64,000 nt of DNA from Devosia elaeis. GTDB lineage: Bacteria; Pseudomonadota; Alphaproteobacteria; Rhizobiales; Devosiaceae. Position 1 is the stretch's first letter, and the number at the start of each line of letters is the position of its first letter. The stretch covers positions 62,001-126,000 of the forward strand of contig NZ_LVVY01000001.1 of NCBI RefSeq assembly GCF_001650025.1, read 5' to 3'. The notes beneath the pieces are model-generated. The model saw only the letters and a list, made by a program, of their open reading frames with translations. It searched no databases and was not told where the DNA came from. Positions 8,859 through 16,768 of this stretch are shown here, piece by piece. Position numbers and translations under genes: made by a program.

Positions 8859-9392
8859 TCATGCCGCGGCGAGCGTGCCCTGAATGCGGTCTGCATCAGG
8901 TACGTGACGTGTCCGATCCACGATTTTGATGATCGAGATAAGCTTCGACAGCCCGGTAAGGGTGAATATGCCCTTTATCGAAAAACCTGCCGGGATCAAA
9001 GCGAGCGGGGCCATCAACGGAACTATGACAGCTCCAAAGGCAATAAAGACGGTGATTCCCAGAACCCCGGCCACCGGGAGTACACCGCCATTTCGGGCTT
9101 TCTGAAACGGTCTCGCATCGGCTACTCTAAGGCCCCGTCCCTCAACGTCTACTGCAACAACAAAAGCCCTGCCGGCCGGGCCGTCCGCGAACACGAAAGT
9201 GCCCGTCGTACCGGGGCTGAGATACGGAACGATGCTACTTTCGACCATTATGGTCCGCCGCACCGTTTCACCGTCCGTGAACGTCAGGCCGGCGAACGTG
9301 GAAGAATCGCCGGCTACAATTTCGTTGCCGATCGTTTCGACTGTTCCGCGCTTGACCTGGACTTTATGCCCGCTCAACTCGGTAGTTTTCAT
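8859..9392 (-). CDS. Unknown membrane protein, paralog 1 of a tandem pair
   Basis: A 177-residue protein I do not recognise. Residues 1-100 look soluble and beta-rich, with SGHKVQVKRGTVETIGNE at the start, then FTDGETVRR, LSPGTTGTF and VDVEGRGLRVAD. Two hydrophobic stretches (about 105-150) could be membrane helices, and a short charged tail follows. It is clearly homologous over its whole length to the product of 9619-10146: shared SGH, GT(V/I)E, FTDGE, SP.T.G.F, AVD..GRG and a common hydrophobic C-terminal half. The ATG at 9392 is chosen over 9416 because GGGGG precedes it and it aligns with the paralog's start. A palindrome lies about 100 bases upstream. Confidence 0.7.
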   Translation of the reverse strand: MKTTELSGHKVQVKRGTVETIGNEIVAGDSSTFAGLTFTDGETVRRTIMVESSIVPYLSPGTTGTFVFADGPAGRAFVVAVDVEGRGLRVADARPFQKARNGGVLPVAGVLGITVFIAFGAVIVPLMAPLALIPAGFSIKGIFTLTGLSKLISIIKIVDRTRHVPDADRIQGTLAAA

Positions 9393-9490
9393 GGTACCCC
9401 CATAACTGACTGACATGGGGATTCTATTGGGAACTTCTTACCTATCTACTTAGTTTTCCGGCGCATTTTAGGCAAGGCAGGCCAACAGGG

Positions 9491-9525
9491 TCACATCGTG
9501 ATAAGCGTCGATTATCACGATGTGA
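9491..9525. promoter_or_regulatory. Perfect 14-bp-arm palindrome upstream of paralog 1
   Basis: TCACATCGTGATAA (9491-9504) and TTATCACGATGTGA (9512-9525) are exact reverse complements around the 7-base loop GCGTCGA. The inner GTGATAA arms and all but the last loop base recur at 10260-10280, upstream of the paralogous gene and at nearly the same distance from its start. No T-run follows on either strand, so a plain terminator is unlikely. An operator or an RNA element in the 5' leader is more likely. Confidence 0.75.
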
Positions 9526-9618
9526 CGCGGGTTATTTCAGCAATATGTGCTATCCGAAGCTAAAGGCTGTCCACTTCGGTTGTTGGGAGATTTCGACTTA
9601 TGGCGTGCTCCCGAGTGC

Positions 9619-10146
9619 TTACACGACGACGGGGCCGACCGCTTCGGGGACGACCTGCACCTGACGGTCCTTGTCGAGGGCCTCGATCATCTTCGCCATC
9701 CGGCCAAACACCACTGCTTGGCGAAGGGGCTGGATGGCTATGAGCAGGGCAACACCCGTGATCACGACACCGATCGCGCCGAATGCCAGGGAAAGCGCAA
9801 ACAGGCCCAGGAACGGAAGGCACGCGACGAAAAGGCAGATGCTTACATTCCTCGCTCGAGAGAAGTAGCGCGGATCGGCGGTGCGGCGTCCTCGTCCGTC
9901 CAGATCAACAGCTAGCAAAACGCGCTTATTGCCCCACGGTGCGAAGAAGAAGCGGCCGGACGTATCCGGGCTCACCAGGCCGCTGATCGCGCCCTCCGCC
10001 AGAACGCGGTGACGGATAGCCTCGCCATCGGTAAAGTTTACCGCCGCGAAATCCGAATAATGCGATGTTACGTTGGCGTTCCCCACCGACTCGATCGTGC
10101 CTGACTTCGTCAGAATGTCGTGGCCGGAGATAGTGGTCTTGTCCAT
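9619..10146 (-). CDS. Unknown membrane protein, paralog 2 of a tandem pair
   Basis: A 175-residue protein homologous to the product of 8859-9392. The N-terminal half (SGHDILTKSGTIESVGN, NFTDGEAIRH, SPDTSGRFFF, LLAVDLDGRGRRTAD) is predicted beta-rich and soluble. Residues about 103-148 form two hydrophobic stretches (SICLFVACLPFLGLFALSLA and AIGVVITGVALLIAI), followed by a basic then acidic tail. The start at 10146 has GGGGGG about five bases upstream, as in paralog 1. No domain of known function is recognised. Same-strand tandem paralogs with matching upstream palindromes suggest duplication of a whole expression cassette. Confidence 0.7.
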   Translation of the reverse strand: MDKTTISGHDILTKSGTIESVGNANVTSHYSDFAAVNFTDGEAIRHRVLAEGAISGLVSPDTSGRFFFAPWGNKRVLLAVDLDGRGRRTADPRYFSRARNVSICLFVACLPFLGLFALSLAFGAIGVVITGVALLIAIQPLRQAVVFGRMAKMIEALDKDRQVQVVPEAVGPVVV

Positions 10147-10490
10147 AGGAGCCCCCCAAGGTCCAATTGATCTAGCCCGTCAACCATATCGCACTTCATA
10201 TTATCAAATTCTGATTGGACTCGGCTAAGTTGTTGCTGTCGATCATGAATCGCCATTACGTGATAAGCGTCGGTTATCACGTGGTGCCATGGGGCATGTC
10301 TGGCGCCGCACAAGTGCTCGCGCGCCAGCTATCCCACCTGCATCCCCCTTTGGGGAAACAGCGGACCAGCGATGCATCCGGCGGTTTGTCGGCCGCTCAC
10401 AGCATGGGACGAAAAATTTGAAGATGGTCGGCCTGTTGCGATTGTCGGCCGCGCGCTAATCTTCGATTCTCACGATATCCGAGGAAAAAC
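10147..10490. other. Gene-poor region holding the second palindrome and the lipoprotein promoter
   Basis: These 344 bases hold the palindrome at 10258-10282 and otherwise no supportable gene; a small open frame at 10215-10421 runs through the palindrome and has no ribosome-binding site. The right end (about 10400-10490) must contain the promoter of the lipoprotein gene, whose GAGGAAA ribosome-binding site is just before 10491. Confidence 0.4.
10258..10282. promoter_or_regulatory. Second copy of the GTGATAA...TTATCAC palindrome
   Basis: ACGTGATAA (10258-10266) and TTATCACGT (10274-10282) flank the loop GCGTCGG. The central 21 bases match the palindrome at 9494-9522 region core (GTGATAA, GCGTCG, TTATCAC) except for the last loop base. 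As RNA the stem could extend with G-U pairs into the flanks. It lies 111 bases upstream of the paralog 2 start, against 98 bases for the first copy and paralog 1. Confidence 0.7.
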
Positions 10491-10694
10491 ATGAAGAAGA
10501 TCGCTCCCGTCGCACTCGTCGTCGTCGCTGCCCTGTCGATGAGCGCCTGCACCTCAACGCAACGTACGATCTCCGGCGCGGCAATCGGTGGTGCCGGTGG
10601 CGCCCTGGTGGGTGGTGCTGTTGGCGGCTACACCGGCGCGGTGATCGGCGGCGCGGGCGGCGCGGCGGCGGGCGCCTTGCTCGCCAACAACTGA
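10491..10694 (+). CDS. Small glycine-zipper lipoprotein
   Basis: A 67-residue protein with a lipoprotein signal: MKK, a hydrophobic segment, then SMSAC with the lipidated Cys at residue 20. The mature part is a run of GG/GA repeats (AAIGGAGGALVGGAVGGYTG and on), typical of glycine-zipper outer-membrane or envelope-stress lipoproteins such as the SlyB/OsmB/entericidin-like group. GAGGAAA gives a good ribosome-binding site. It is monocistronic and followed by a strong terminator. Exact role unknown. Confidence 0.85.
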   Translation: MKKIAPVALVVVAALSMSACTSTQRTISGAAIGGAGGALVGGAVGGYTGAVIGGAGGAAAGALLANN

Positions 10695-10718
10695 TCGGCT
10701 GGCAGAGCCGCGAATTCG

Positions 10719-10745
10719 GCCCCGGCGTCAGCCGGGGCTTTTTCT
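10719..10745 (+). terminator. Rho-independent terminator after the lipoprotein gene
   Basis: GCCCCGGC (10719-10726) and GCCGGGGC (10731-10738) form a perfect 8-bp stem around GTCA, followed by TTTTTCTT. It lies 25 bases after the lipoprotein stop codon. Confidence 0.9.
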
Positions 10746-10808
10746 TGCCGATGCCGGGGCCGAAGCCTGATCCTTTGAAGGTTTGAACGGCGCGCGGTTT
10801 GGTGGGGC

Positions 10809-11120
10809 CTACTGGCGATAAAGGATCATGCCGGCGTGGTGCAGGACGTCGTCGATGAAATCGCCGTCGGCGGTGAAGCCGGTGTCGTCCCAATATTCGA
10901 TATGGGTGCCGGTGACCTCGTAGCGGCCCTGATAGGCGCGCTCGCGGGTGCCACGGGCTTCGACATAGCGGCCATTGGGCAGGAGTTCGTGGCGGATATG
11001 GCCGTCCGCGGTGACCCAGAGGCCGATATAGGGGTGATTGGCTGGCATCGGTTCTTCCTCGGCAAAGGCGGGCTGGAGCAATAGCGTGGCGGCGATCAGG
11101 ATTTTAAGGGCTGGCGGCAT
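10809..11120 (-). CDS. Secreted Atu4866-domain protein
   Basis: A 103-residue protein with a Sec signal peptide (LKILIAATLLLQPAFA, cleavage near residue 20). The mature part (HPYIGLWVTADGHIRHELLPNG..., RAYQGRYEVTGTHIEYWDDTGFTADGDF, ending HHAGMILYR) matches the small beta-barrel family named after Agrobacterium Atu4866, as far as I can judge from memory. Function is unknown. Members often sit next to SDR oxidoreductases, and here one begins just upstream on the same strand (11900-11178), so the two may be co-transcribed. Confidence 0.8.
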   Translation of the reverse strand: MPPALKILIAATLLLQPAFAEEEPMPANHPYIGLWVTADGHIRHELLPNGRYVEARGTRERAYQGRYEVTGTHIEYWDDTGFTADGDFIDDVLHHAGMILYRQ

Positions 11121-11177
11121 TGTCGGTCTCCTCGGTTCGTTCGTGCATTGTCGGGGGCGTTACGGACCTTCGCCGGG

Positions 11178-11900
11178 TCAATTGGCCGGTGCCGTCGGGC
11201 GGATGGTGATTTCGGTCGTGTCCACGCCGGCGGGGGCTTCGATGACCTGCCGGACGGCGCGGGCAATGTCGGCGGGCTGAAGCGCGATGGCGCGATAGGC
11301 GGCCATGGCGGCCATGGTTTCGGCATGGGTGATGGTGGCGGCGAGCTCGCTTTCCACGACGCCGGGATTGATGCAGGTGACGCGGATATTGGTGCTTTCC
11401 TGGCGCAGCCCGTCCGAAATGGCGCGGACGGCGAATTTGGTGGCGCAATAGACGGCGGCGCTGGGCACGACCGACAGGGCGCCGATGGAGCCGATATTGA
11501 TGATCTGCCCCCTGCCCTGCGCCTCCATGACCGGGAGCACGGCGCCGATGCCCCAGAGCACGCCCTTGATATTGACGTCGACCATGCGCTCCCATTCGTC
11601 CTGCTTGCCGGCGGCGAGCGGGGAGAGCGGCATGATTCCGGCATTGTTGACGAGAACGTCGATGCGGCCCCAGATGTCGAGCGCCGCCTGCACGAAAGCG
11701 GCCATCGAGAGGCGATCGGTGACGTCGAGCGCGCGGGCTTCGGCCTGGCCGCCGGCAGCGCGGATTTCGGCGGCGAGGGCTTCGATGCGGTCCAGCCGGC
11801 GGGCGCCCAGCAGCAGCCTTGCGCCGGCGTCGCCCAATTCCCTGGCAATCCCGGCGCCAATGCCGCTGGAGGCGCCCGTGATCAGAATGATCTTGTCCAT
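11178..11900 (-). CDS. SDR-family oxidoreductase
   Basis: A 240-residue classical short-chain dehydrogenase: TGASSGIG at 8-15, NNAG near residue 88, and the Ser-Tyr-Lys set in IGSIGALSVVPSAAVYCATK. It resembles the YdfG/serine-dehydrogenase-like group. The start at 11900 is the ATG directly before the Rossmann strand (MDKIILITG); longer in-frame extensions have no homology. It is divergent from a LysR regulator 96 bases away, so it is a likely target of that regulator, with the Atu4866-like gene downstream. Confidence 0.88.
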   Translation of the reverse strand: MDKIILITGASSGIGAGIARELGDAGARLLLGARRLDRIEALAAEIRAAGGQAEARALDVTDRLSMAAFVQAALDIWGRIDVLVNNAGIMPLSPLAAGKQDEWERMVDVNIKGVLWGIGAVLPVMEAQGRGQIINIGSIGALSVVPSAAVYCATKFAVRAISDGLRQESTNIRVTCINPGVVESELAATITHAETMAAMAAYRAIALQPADIARAVRQVIEAPAGVDTTEITIRPTAPAN

Positions 11901-11996
11901 GTCATGCTCCGCTGTGATGTCGGAGCCAGGATGGATTCCGGCGAGTGGTGATGGTATCTGTCTTCTGCTGGACTTGCTGGTTAGCAATACTGGACA

Positions 11997-12884
11997 ATGA
12001 AGATCGACCTGAACCTGTTGCCGCTGTTCCTCGCCGTTGCTGAGGCGCATAATTTCCGCGCCGCCGCCGACCGGCTGGGCGTGACGCGCTCGGCCGTGAG
12101 CCAGGGCATCAGGCGGCTCGAGGACAGTTTCGGCACGGCGCTGGTGATGCGCACGACGCGTTCGGTGCGCCTTACGGAAGCCGGCGAACGCCTGCGCGAG
12201 GCCCTGTCGCGACCGCTTTCGGATATCGAGGCGGCGCTGGAGGGCGTGGCCGGGGAAAGCGCGCCGCATGGGCTGCTGCGGATCGCGGCGACCTCGATCG
12301 CCGAGCGCTTCCTCTCGGGGCCGCTCATCGCCTCCTTCGCGGCCGCCCATCCGGGCATCGTCGTCGACGTCACGGTGACGGATGAGGAATTCGACATCGT
12401 CGCCGCCGGTTACGATGCCGGCGTCCGGCTGGGCGAGGTGATCGAGCAGGACATGATCGCCGTGCCGCTGACGGGCGCGCAGCGGGAAATGGTGGTGGCC
12501 GCGCCGGCCTATCTGGAGCGCCACGGCGCGCCGCGGCACCCGCGCGAGCTCGTGCATCATCGCTGCATCGGCTGGCGGCCGGCGCCCGATGTCGCGCCCT
12601 ATCGGTGGGAATTCGCGGAAGGTGGGGTACCGTTCGACGTGGCGGTGGAACCGCAGATCACCACCAATGACCTGCGCCTAATGATCCGGACGGCGCTTGC
12701 CGGGGGTGGCATAACCTTCGCACCGGAGGACGCCTTCCGCCCCTTCGTGGAAACGGGCGCGCTCGTGCCGCTATTGGGCGAATTCCTGCCGCCCTTTCCG
12801 GGATTTTTCCTCTATTTCCCCCAGCGCCGCAACATGGCGCCCAAGCTGCGGGCGCTGATCGAACATGTCCGGCACTGGCGATAG
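11997..12884 (+). CDS. LysR-family transcriptional regulator
   Basis: A 295-residue LysR regulator. The N-terminal winged helix (about 3-62: LNLLPLFLAVAEAHNFRAAADRLGVTRSAVSQGIRRLE, split here only for description) is followed by a periplasmic-binding-protein-like effector domain (about 90-290). It belongs to the group that commonly controls a divergently encoded oxidoreductase, and the SDR gene starts 96 bases away in the opposite direction. The effector is unknown. Confidence 0.9.
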   Translation: MKIDLNLLPLFLAVAEAHNFRAAADRLGVTRSAVSQGIRRLEDSFGTALVMRTTRSVRLTEAGERLREALSRPLSDIEAALEGVAGESAPHGLLRIAATSIAERFLSGPLIASFAAAHPGIVVDVTVTDEEFDIVAAGYDAGVRLGEVIEQDMIAVPLTGAQREMVVAAPAYLERHGAPRHPRELVHHRCIGWRPAPDVAPYRWEFAEGGVPFDVAVEPQITTNDLRLMIRTALAGGGITFAPEDAFRPFVETGALVPLLGEFLPPFPGFFLYFPQRRNMAPKLRALIEHVRHWR

Positions 12885-12893
12885 CGCCCGGGG

Positions 12894-13700
12894 TCAGTCG
12901 AATGTGGGATCGAATATCAGGACGGCATTGCCGCTGTCGGCGGTATAGCGCGCCACGGCGCAGCCGCCCTCGATCCGCACCGGCGCCTCGCCGCGCAGGG
13001 TGAGGATTTCCTGGAAGCCTTCATATCCGGCGACGACTTCATAGGGCGCCGGATCGCAGCCTTTGCGGAAAGTATAGGCAATGCCCTGGAAAGCGCCGCC
13101 CGGCTGCCATGGCTCGCCCTGGAACAGGACCGTGCCGTCCGCGATGACGCCCCGCAGCCCGTCGCGCACCCGATCGTAGCGAATCGTGCCCTCGGCCGGC
13201 GAGACGAGCATGCGCGAGCCGTTGTGATAGAGATAGCGCTCGTCCTGCGATTGCCATTGCCCGAGGCTATTGGTGGCGGTGGGCGGCGAATAGGCCCAGA
13301 ACAGATCGGCCACAGCCCGCGCCGTATCGGAGCACAGGCGCACGAATTGGGCGGTCGGGTCGATCTCGATGGCCCCCGGCTGGTCGCAGACCTCGGCACC
13401 GCCCAGGTAGCGGTCGCTGTCGTCGAAAATCCTGAGCCCGCAATTGTTCATGCCGCAGACGCCTGGGCCGACCCACATCGCGAAGGTCAACGGACCGGCA
13501 GGATAGTCGATGTCGGCAAGGTAGACATGGTGCGGCCGCCCCCGATCCATTGCGAGCGCCGCCGCATTCTCCGGGAACAAGGCCAGGGCCCGCTCGCCGG
13601 CAGGATCGGTTTCAACCCAGTCCACCGGATCATAGGTTTGCGCGGCCGCGGGCGCCGCCAGCAGGCAAGCTGCCGCAACAAGGATGAACCTGTTCTTCAC
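12894..13700 (-). CDS. Secreted protein of unknown function
   Basis: A 268-residue protein with a Sec signal peptide (KNRFILVAAACLLAAPAAAQ). I chose the GTG at 13700 because AGAGGG lies eight bases upstream and the signal peptide starts there; an ATG at 13754 would add 18 residues before it. The mature part has six or more cysteines (CGMNNCG, EVCDQP, RLCSDT, KGCDP, GGCAV), suggesting disulfides in the periplasm. No family is recognised. The C-terminal half reads like a beta-sheet domain (GTVLFQGEPW, AYTFRKGCDPAPYEVVAGYE). It is convergent with the LysR gene. Confidence 0.7.
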   Translation of the reverse strand: MKNRFILVAAACLLAAPAAAQTYDPVDWVETDPAGERALALFPENAAALAMDRGRPHHVYLADIDYPAGPLTFAMWVGPGVCGMNNCGLRIFDDSDRYLGGAEVCDQPGAIEIDPTAQFVRLCSDTARAVADLFWAYSPPTATNSLGQWQSQDERYLYHNGSRMLVSPAEGTIRYDRVRDGLRGVIADGTVLFQGEPWQPGGAFQGIAYTFRKGCDPAPYEVVAGYEGFQEILTLRGEAPVRIEGGCAVARYTADSGNAVLIFDPTFD

Positions 13701-13898
13701 TGAACCGGCCCTCTTGCGGCAGTTCTCGACGCCAGCAAGCGATTGCTTTTGCATGATATGTTCCCCCAAACGGCAATGGGGCGAATACACCATGCAAGAT
13801 TTAACAATCACTCCGGCGCTCATATGCGGTTTTCGGCGCGACGTTTACTTTGCCGCAACTTCCGACCGGCCGGCCATGGCCCGGCTATATCGGCCCGC

Positions 13899-14255
13899 TC
13901 AGACGCCCAGGTCCCGGCGTGAGGCCAGGGCGAGTGCGGCGATGAGATGGTCCGGGAGGGGGCGGCCCGGCGAGAAGGTGACGCCGGTTTTGGTAGGTTT
14001 GAGCCCGGCGGCGGCGATGTCGTCCGCATGGGCGCTGATGGCACCCTTGGCGACATAGAGACCGCATTGCTTGCTGAAGGCGGCGTAGGCGGCGATGACC
14101 TGGCCTGCGGAGGCGAAGCCCGGCATGTCGTAGCGCATGATTTCATCGGCGTCGGGAAGCGCCTGCGCGAGCCGGGCGCGGAGATGGATCAGCAGCGGCC
14201 GCAGCGCGTCGGGCGCCGCAGCGATATAGGCGTCATGGGCGGCAGAAGCGGTCAT
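13899..14255 (-). CDS. DUF1801 (YdhG-like) protein
   Basis: A 118-residue protein of the DUF1801/YdhG family, a small frataxin-like alpha-beta fold sometimes called an iron-chaperone-like domain. Typical features are an N-terminal helix with LRPLLIHLRARLAQALPDADE, the segment MPGFASAGQVIAAYAAFSKQCGLYV, and a C-terminal turn (TKTGVTFSPGRPLPDHLIAALA). Length is standard. It is alone between the secreted protein and the GlcNAc kinase. Function is unproven. Confidence 0.82.
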   Translation of the reverse strand: MTASAAHDAYIAAAPDALRPLLIHLRARLAQALPDADEIMRYDMPGFASAGQVIAAYAAFSKQCGLYVAKGAISAHADDIAAAGLKPTKTGVTFSPGRPLPDHLIAALALASRRDLGV

Positions 14256-14301
14256 GCCGCATCATCGGCAATCGGGCCGGTCCGCGCAAGCGGGGGATGG
14301 C

Positions 14302-15243
14302 TCAGCCGATGGAAGCGCGGGTCTGCAGCAATGGCTTCCAGCGCGGATCGCCGTGGGCGGGGAGTCGGGCGGCGGCAAGGGCAGTGTCGGCTTCGAGCAG
14401 ACTGACCTGGCTGCCGGGCAAATCCTCGATAATCCCCTCCAGGATCAGGGGATGCAGCTTGAGCACGCCGCCGACGAAGCCGATGGGACGCGGCCCCGCG
14501 CGGGCAATGAGGGCGGCGGCCAGGCGGGCCAGTTCGGCGCCGGCCTGGCGCAGGATGGCAAGCGCGGTGGGATCGTGCTCGGTGGCGGCATTGGCGACGG
14601 CCATGGCCAGCATGCCGATCCGGCCCCGATCGCCGCCATAGACGAATTGGCGCACATCCTGCCACTGACTGCCGCCGATGGCGGCGAAGAGATGCCGGGC
14701 CAGGATATTGTCGTCGCCGACCGGGCCTTCGGCATCGACCACGCGATAGAGGCGATCCAGCGCATTGAGGGCGATCCAGCTGCCCGAGCCGGCATCGTCG
14801 ATGAGAATGCCGCGGCCGCCCACGCGCACAAAGCCCTGGTCGGCGCCGATGAAGACGCCGATCGAGCCCGTGCCCGCCGAGATGAGATGCCCCTGGCCCG
14901 GCGCGTAATTGGCGAGATAGGCCATGACGATATCGTCGGTGGCGACGATCGCTTCCCCGGACAGGCCGAAAGTGCTGCCCAGCAGCGCTTCCATGTCGGC
15001 CATGACCATGGCGCCATAGCCGGTGATGCCCGCGGTGACGGCACGCGGGGCGAGGCCGGACGCGGCCAGATCGGCGGCGATGGCGGTCAGGGCTGCGGCG
15101 AGGCGGGCCTTTTCGGTGGGGTTGAACAGATGGCCGGTGGCGCCCGAGGCCCTACCCCGGGCGATCTCGGCGCCATTGTCGTCGCAGGCAACCCAGCGGC
15201 TGGCCGTGCCGCCGATATCGATGCCCAGATATACAGGCTTCAC
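14302..15243 (-). CDS. N-acetylglucosamine kinase (BadF/BadG/BcrA/BcrD ATPase family)
   Basis: A 313-residue sugar kinase of the ASKHA fold. The phosphate-1 motif GIDIGGTASRW is at 7-17, the second phosphate motif ISAGTGSIGVFIGADQ is central, and GGRGILIDDAGSGSWIA is typical of GlcNAc kinases of the BcrAD family. It should phosphorylate GlcNAc (possibly ManNAc or GlcN) at C6. The start is GTG, overlapping the nanE stop by four bases (GTGA). It is the last gene of the six-gene CUT1 transporter operon, so its substrate is probably the imported sugar, and it can also serve GlcNAc freed by NagZ. Confidence 0.85.
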   Translation of the reverse strand: MKPVYLGIDIGGTASRWVACDDNGAEIARGRASGATGHLFNPTEKARLAAALTAIAADLAASGLAPRAVTAGITGYGAMVMADMEALLGSTFGLSGEAIVATDDIVMAYLANYAPGQGHLISAGTGSIGVFIGADQGFVRVGGRGILIDDAGSGSWIALNALDRLYRVVDAEGPVGDDNILARHLFAAIGGSQWQDVRQFVYGGDRGRIGMLAMAVANAATEHDPTALAILRQAGAELARLAAALIARAGPRPIGFVGGVLKLHPLILEGIIEDLPGSQVSLLEADTALAAARLPAHGDPRWKPLLQTRASIG

Positions 15244-15905
15244 GCGGGCAATCCTTCGGCCACGAAGCGGCGGGTGATTTCGCGCGGATTGGTGATCATG
15301 GTTCCCACCACGACGGCATGAGCGCCGGCCTCGAAGCCCTGGCGCACCAGGGCGGGCGTATTATAGCGCCCTTCGGCGACGACGGGCAGGCCCGATTTAC
15401 CCGCCAGAGCCTCGAGCAGGGCGAGGTCGGGACCGGAAGGCCGGGGCTCGGTCGCCGCCGTATAGCCGGACAGCGTGGTGGCCAGATAGGTGGCGCCCCA
15501 ATCGGCGGCCCTGAGCCCTTCATCGAAGGTGGAGATATCGGCAAAGACTTCGGCGCCCAGCTCCTCGCGGATGCGGCGGACGAGGATGGAAGGCGCTTCG
15601 CCCTGGCGCGGGCGCTCGGTGCAGTCGAGCGCCACGATTTCGGCGCCGGCGGCCACGATGGCCTCGGCGGCGGCGAAATCGGGGGTGATATAGACCGGGT
15701 AGGCCTCGGAAAAGACCTTGTGGATGCCGATGACGGGCAGGCCGGCGGCCTTTACGGCGGCAATATCCTCAGGGCCATTGGCGCGGATGGCGATGGCGCC
15801 GCCATCGCGGGCGGCCAGGGCCATGGCGCCCATGAATTGAGGGCCATGCAGGGGATTATCCGCCCGCGCCTGGCAGGACACGATGAGACCACGGCCAAGC
15901 TTCAT
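15240..15905 (-). CDS. nanE: N-acetylmannosamine-6-phosphate 2-epimerase
   Basis: A 221-residue TIM-barrel enzyme that interconverts ManNAc-6-P and GlcNAc-6-P. Family marks are the N-terminal GLIVSCQA, MGAMALAARDGGAIAIRANG, GLPVIGIHK (active-site Lys region), ALDCTERPR, and the phosphate-binding C-terminal VVAEGRYNTP and AVVVGTMITNP. The ATG at 15905 overlaps the upstream permease stop by four bases. It is encoded with a sugar transporter and a kinase but without a sialic-acid lyase (nanA) or other nan genes in the window, so the imported sugar may be ManNAc-like or may enter from another source. Confidence 0.93.
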   Translation of the reverse strand: MKLGRGLIVSCQARADNPLHGPQFMGAMALAARDGGAIAIRANGPEDIAAVKAAGLPVIGIHKVFSEAYPVYITPDFAAAEAIVAAGAEIVALDCTERPRQGEAPSILVRRIREELGAEVFADISTFDEGLRAADWGATYLATTLSGYTAATEPRPSGPDLALLEALAGKSGLPVVAEGRYNTPALVRQGFEAGAHAVVVGTMITNPREITRRFVAEGLPA

Positions 15906-16768
15906 TTGACCGCTCCCGAGGTCATGCCGGCGATGAACTGCTTGGAGAGCACGATATAGATGAGAATGATCGGCGCCGCCGAGAGCGTCAGGCCGGCAAA
16001 GAGCACGCCCCAATCGGTGGTGTATTCGCCCATGAAGGTGGTGAGCCCCTGCGGCAGGGTTTTCAGATTGTCGTTCTGGATGAAGACCAGCGGGAAGAAG
16101 AAATCGTTCCAGATCGGCACGACGTTCTGGATGCCGGCAATGACCATGGCCGGGCGCACCAGGGGCAGCATGATCGACCACATGATGCGGGCTTCGGAAG
16201 CCCCGTCCATGCGCGCGGCGTCTTCCAGCTCGTTGGGCAAGGTGCGGATGAAGCCGGTCATGATGAAGACCGTCGTGGGCAGGCCCATGGCGGTATAGAC
16301 GAAGATGAGGCTGAGCTGGTTGTTGAGGATGGACAGGTCGCGCATCAGCATGAAGAGCGGGATGATGGCGAGCTTCAATGGCAGGGTGAGGCCCGCCAGG
16401 AAGAACATCAGGATGAAGCCGGAACCGGTGAACTGATAGCGCCCGATGGCATAGGCCGCCATGGTGCCCAGGGTGAGGATCAGCACCATGGAGGCGCCGG
16501 TGACCACGAAGGAATTGAGCAGGTAGCGCAGGAAATTCGTTTCGGTCCAGATCTTCACGAAATTGCCGATATGGCTGAAATCGGGAAGCGAAAAGGGCGA
16601 CTGGAAGATCTGCGGCGTGGTCTTGAAGGCCGAGAACACCATGATGATGATCGGCGCCAGCATGATGATGGTATTGGCGATGAGGATGATCTGCAGCAGC
16701 CCGTCGCGGCCCAGCGTGCCGAGGATACCCCGGCGCTGGTAATAGGCATTGTCGGCGGCGGCGCTCAT
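15902..16768 (-). CDS. Sugar ABC transporter permease (MalG-like, CUT1)
   Basis: A 288-residue inner-membrane permease with six predicted helices and the EAA loop (EDAARMDGASEARIMWSIMLPLVRPA), where the ATPase docks. The layout (N-terminal helix, long periplasmic loop, binding-protein-dependent transport domain at about 80-280) matches MalG/UgpE. Its start overlaps the stop of the MalF-like partner by four bases, and its stop overlaps nanE. It is part of an importer for an amino sugar. Confidence 0.92.
   Translation of the reverse strand: MSAAADNAYYQRRGILGTLGRDGLLQIILIANTIIMLAPIIIMVFSAFKTTPQIFQSPFSLPDFSHIGNFVKIWTETNFLRYLLNSFVVTGASMVLILTLGTMAAYAIGRYQFTGSGFILMFFLAGLTLPLKLAIIPLFMLMRDLSILNNQLSLIFVYTAMGLPTTVFIMTGFIRTLPNELEDAARMDGASEARIMWSIMLPLVRPAMVIAGIQNVVPIWNDFFFPLVFIQNDNLKTLPQGLTTFMGEYTTDWGVLFAGLTLSAAPIILIYIVLSKQFIAGMTSGAVK

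Noticed and set aside
8463-9413. A long plus-strand frame starting inside the tRNA-Ser gene
   Set aside because: It starts within the tRNA and runs antisense to the paralog 1 gene, which has a better start and a homolog next to it.
10215-10421. A small open frame spanning the second palindrome
   Set aside because: No ribosome-binding site, no homology, and the frame is formed in part by the palindrome itself.
8449-10490. A complete integrated island with tRNA-Ser as attachment site
   Set aside because: No integrase gene, no transposase and no repeated tRNA 3' end were found downstream. Only the composition and position suggest transfer, so it is kept as a hint in the findings.
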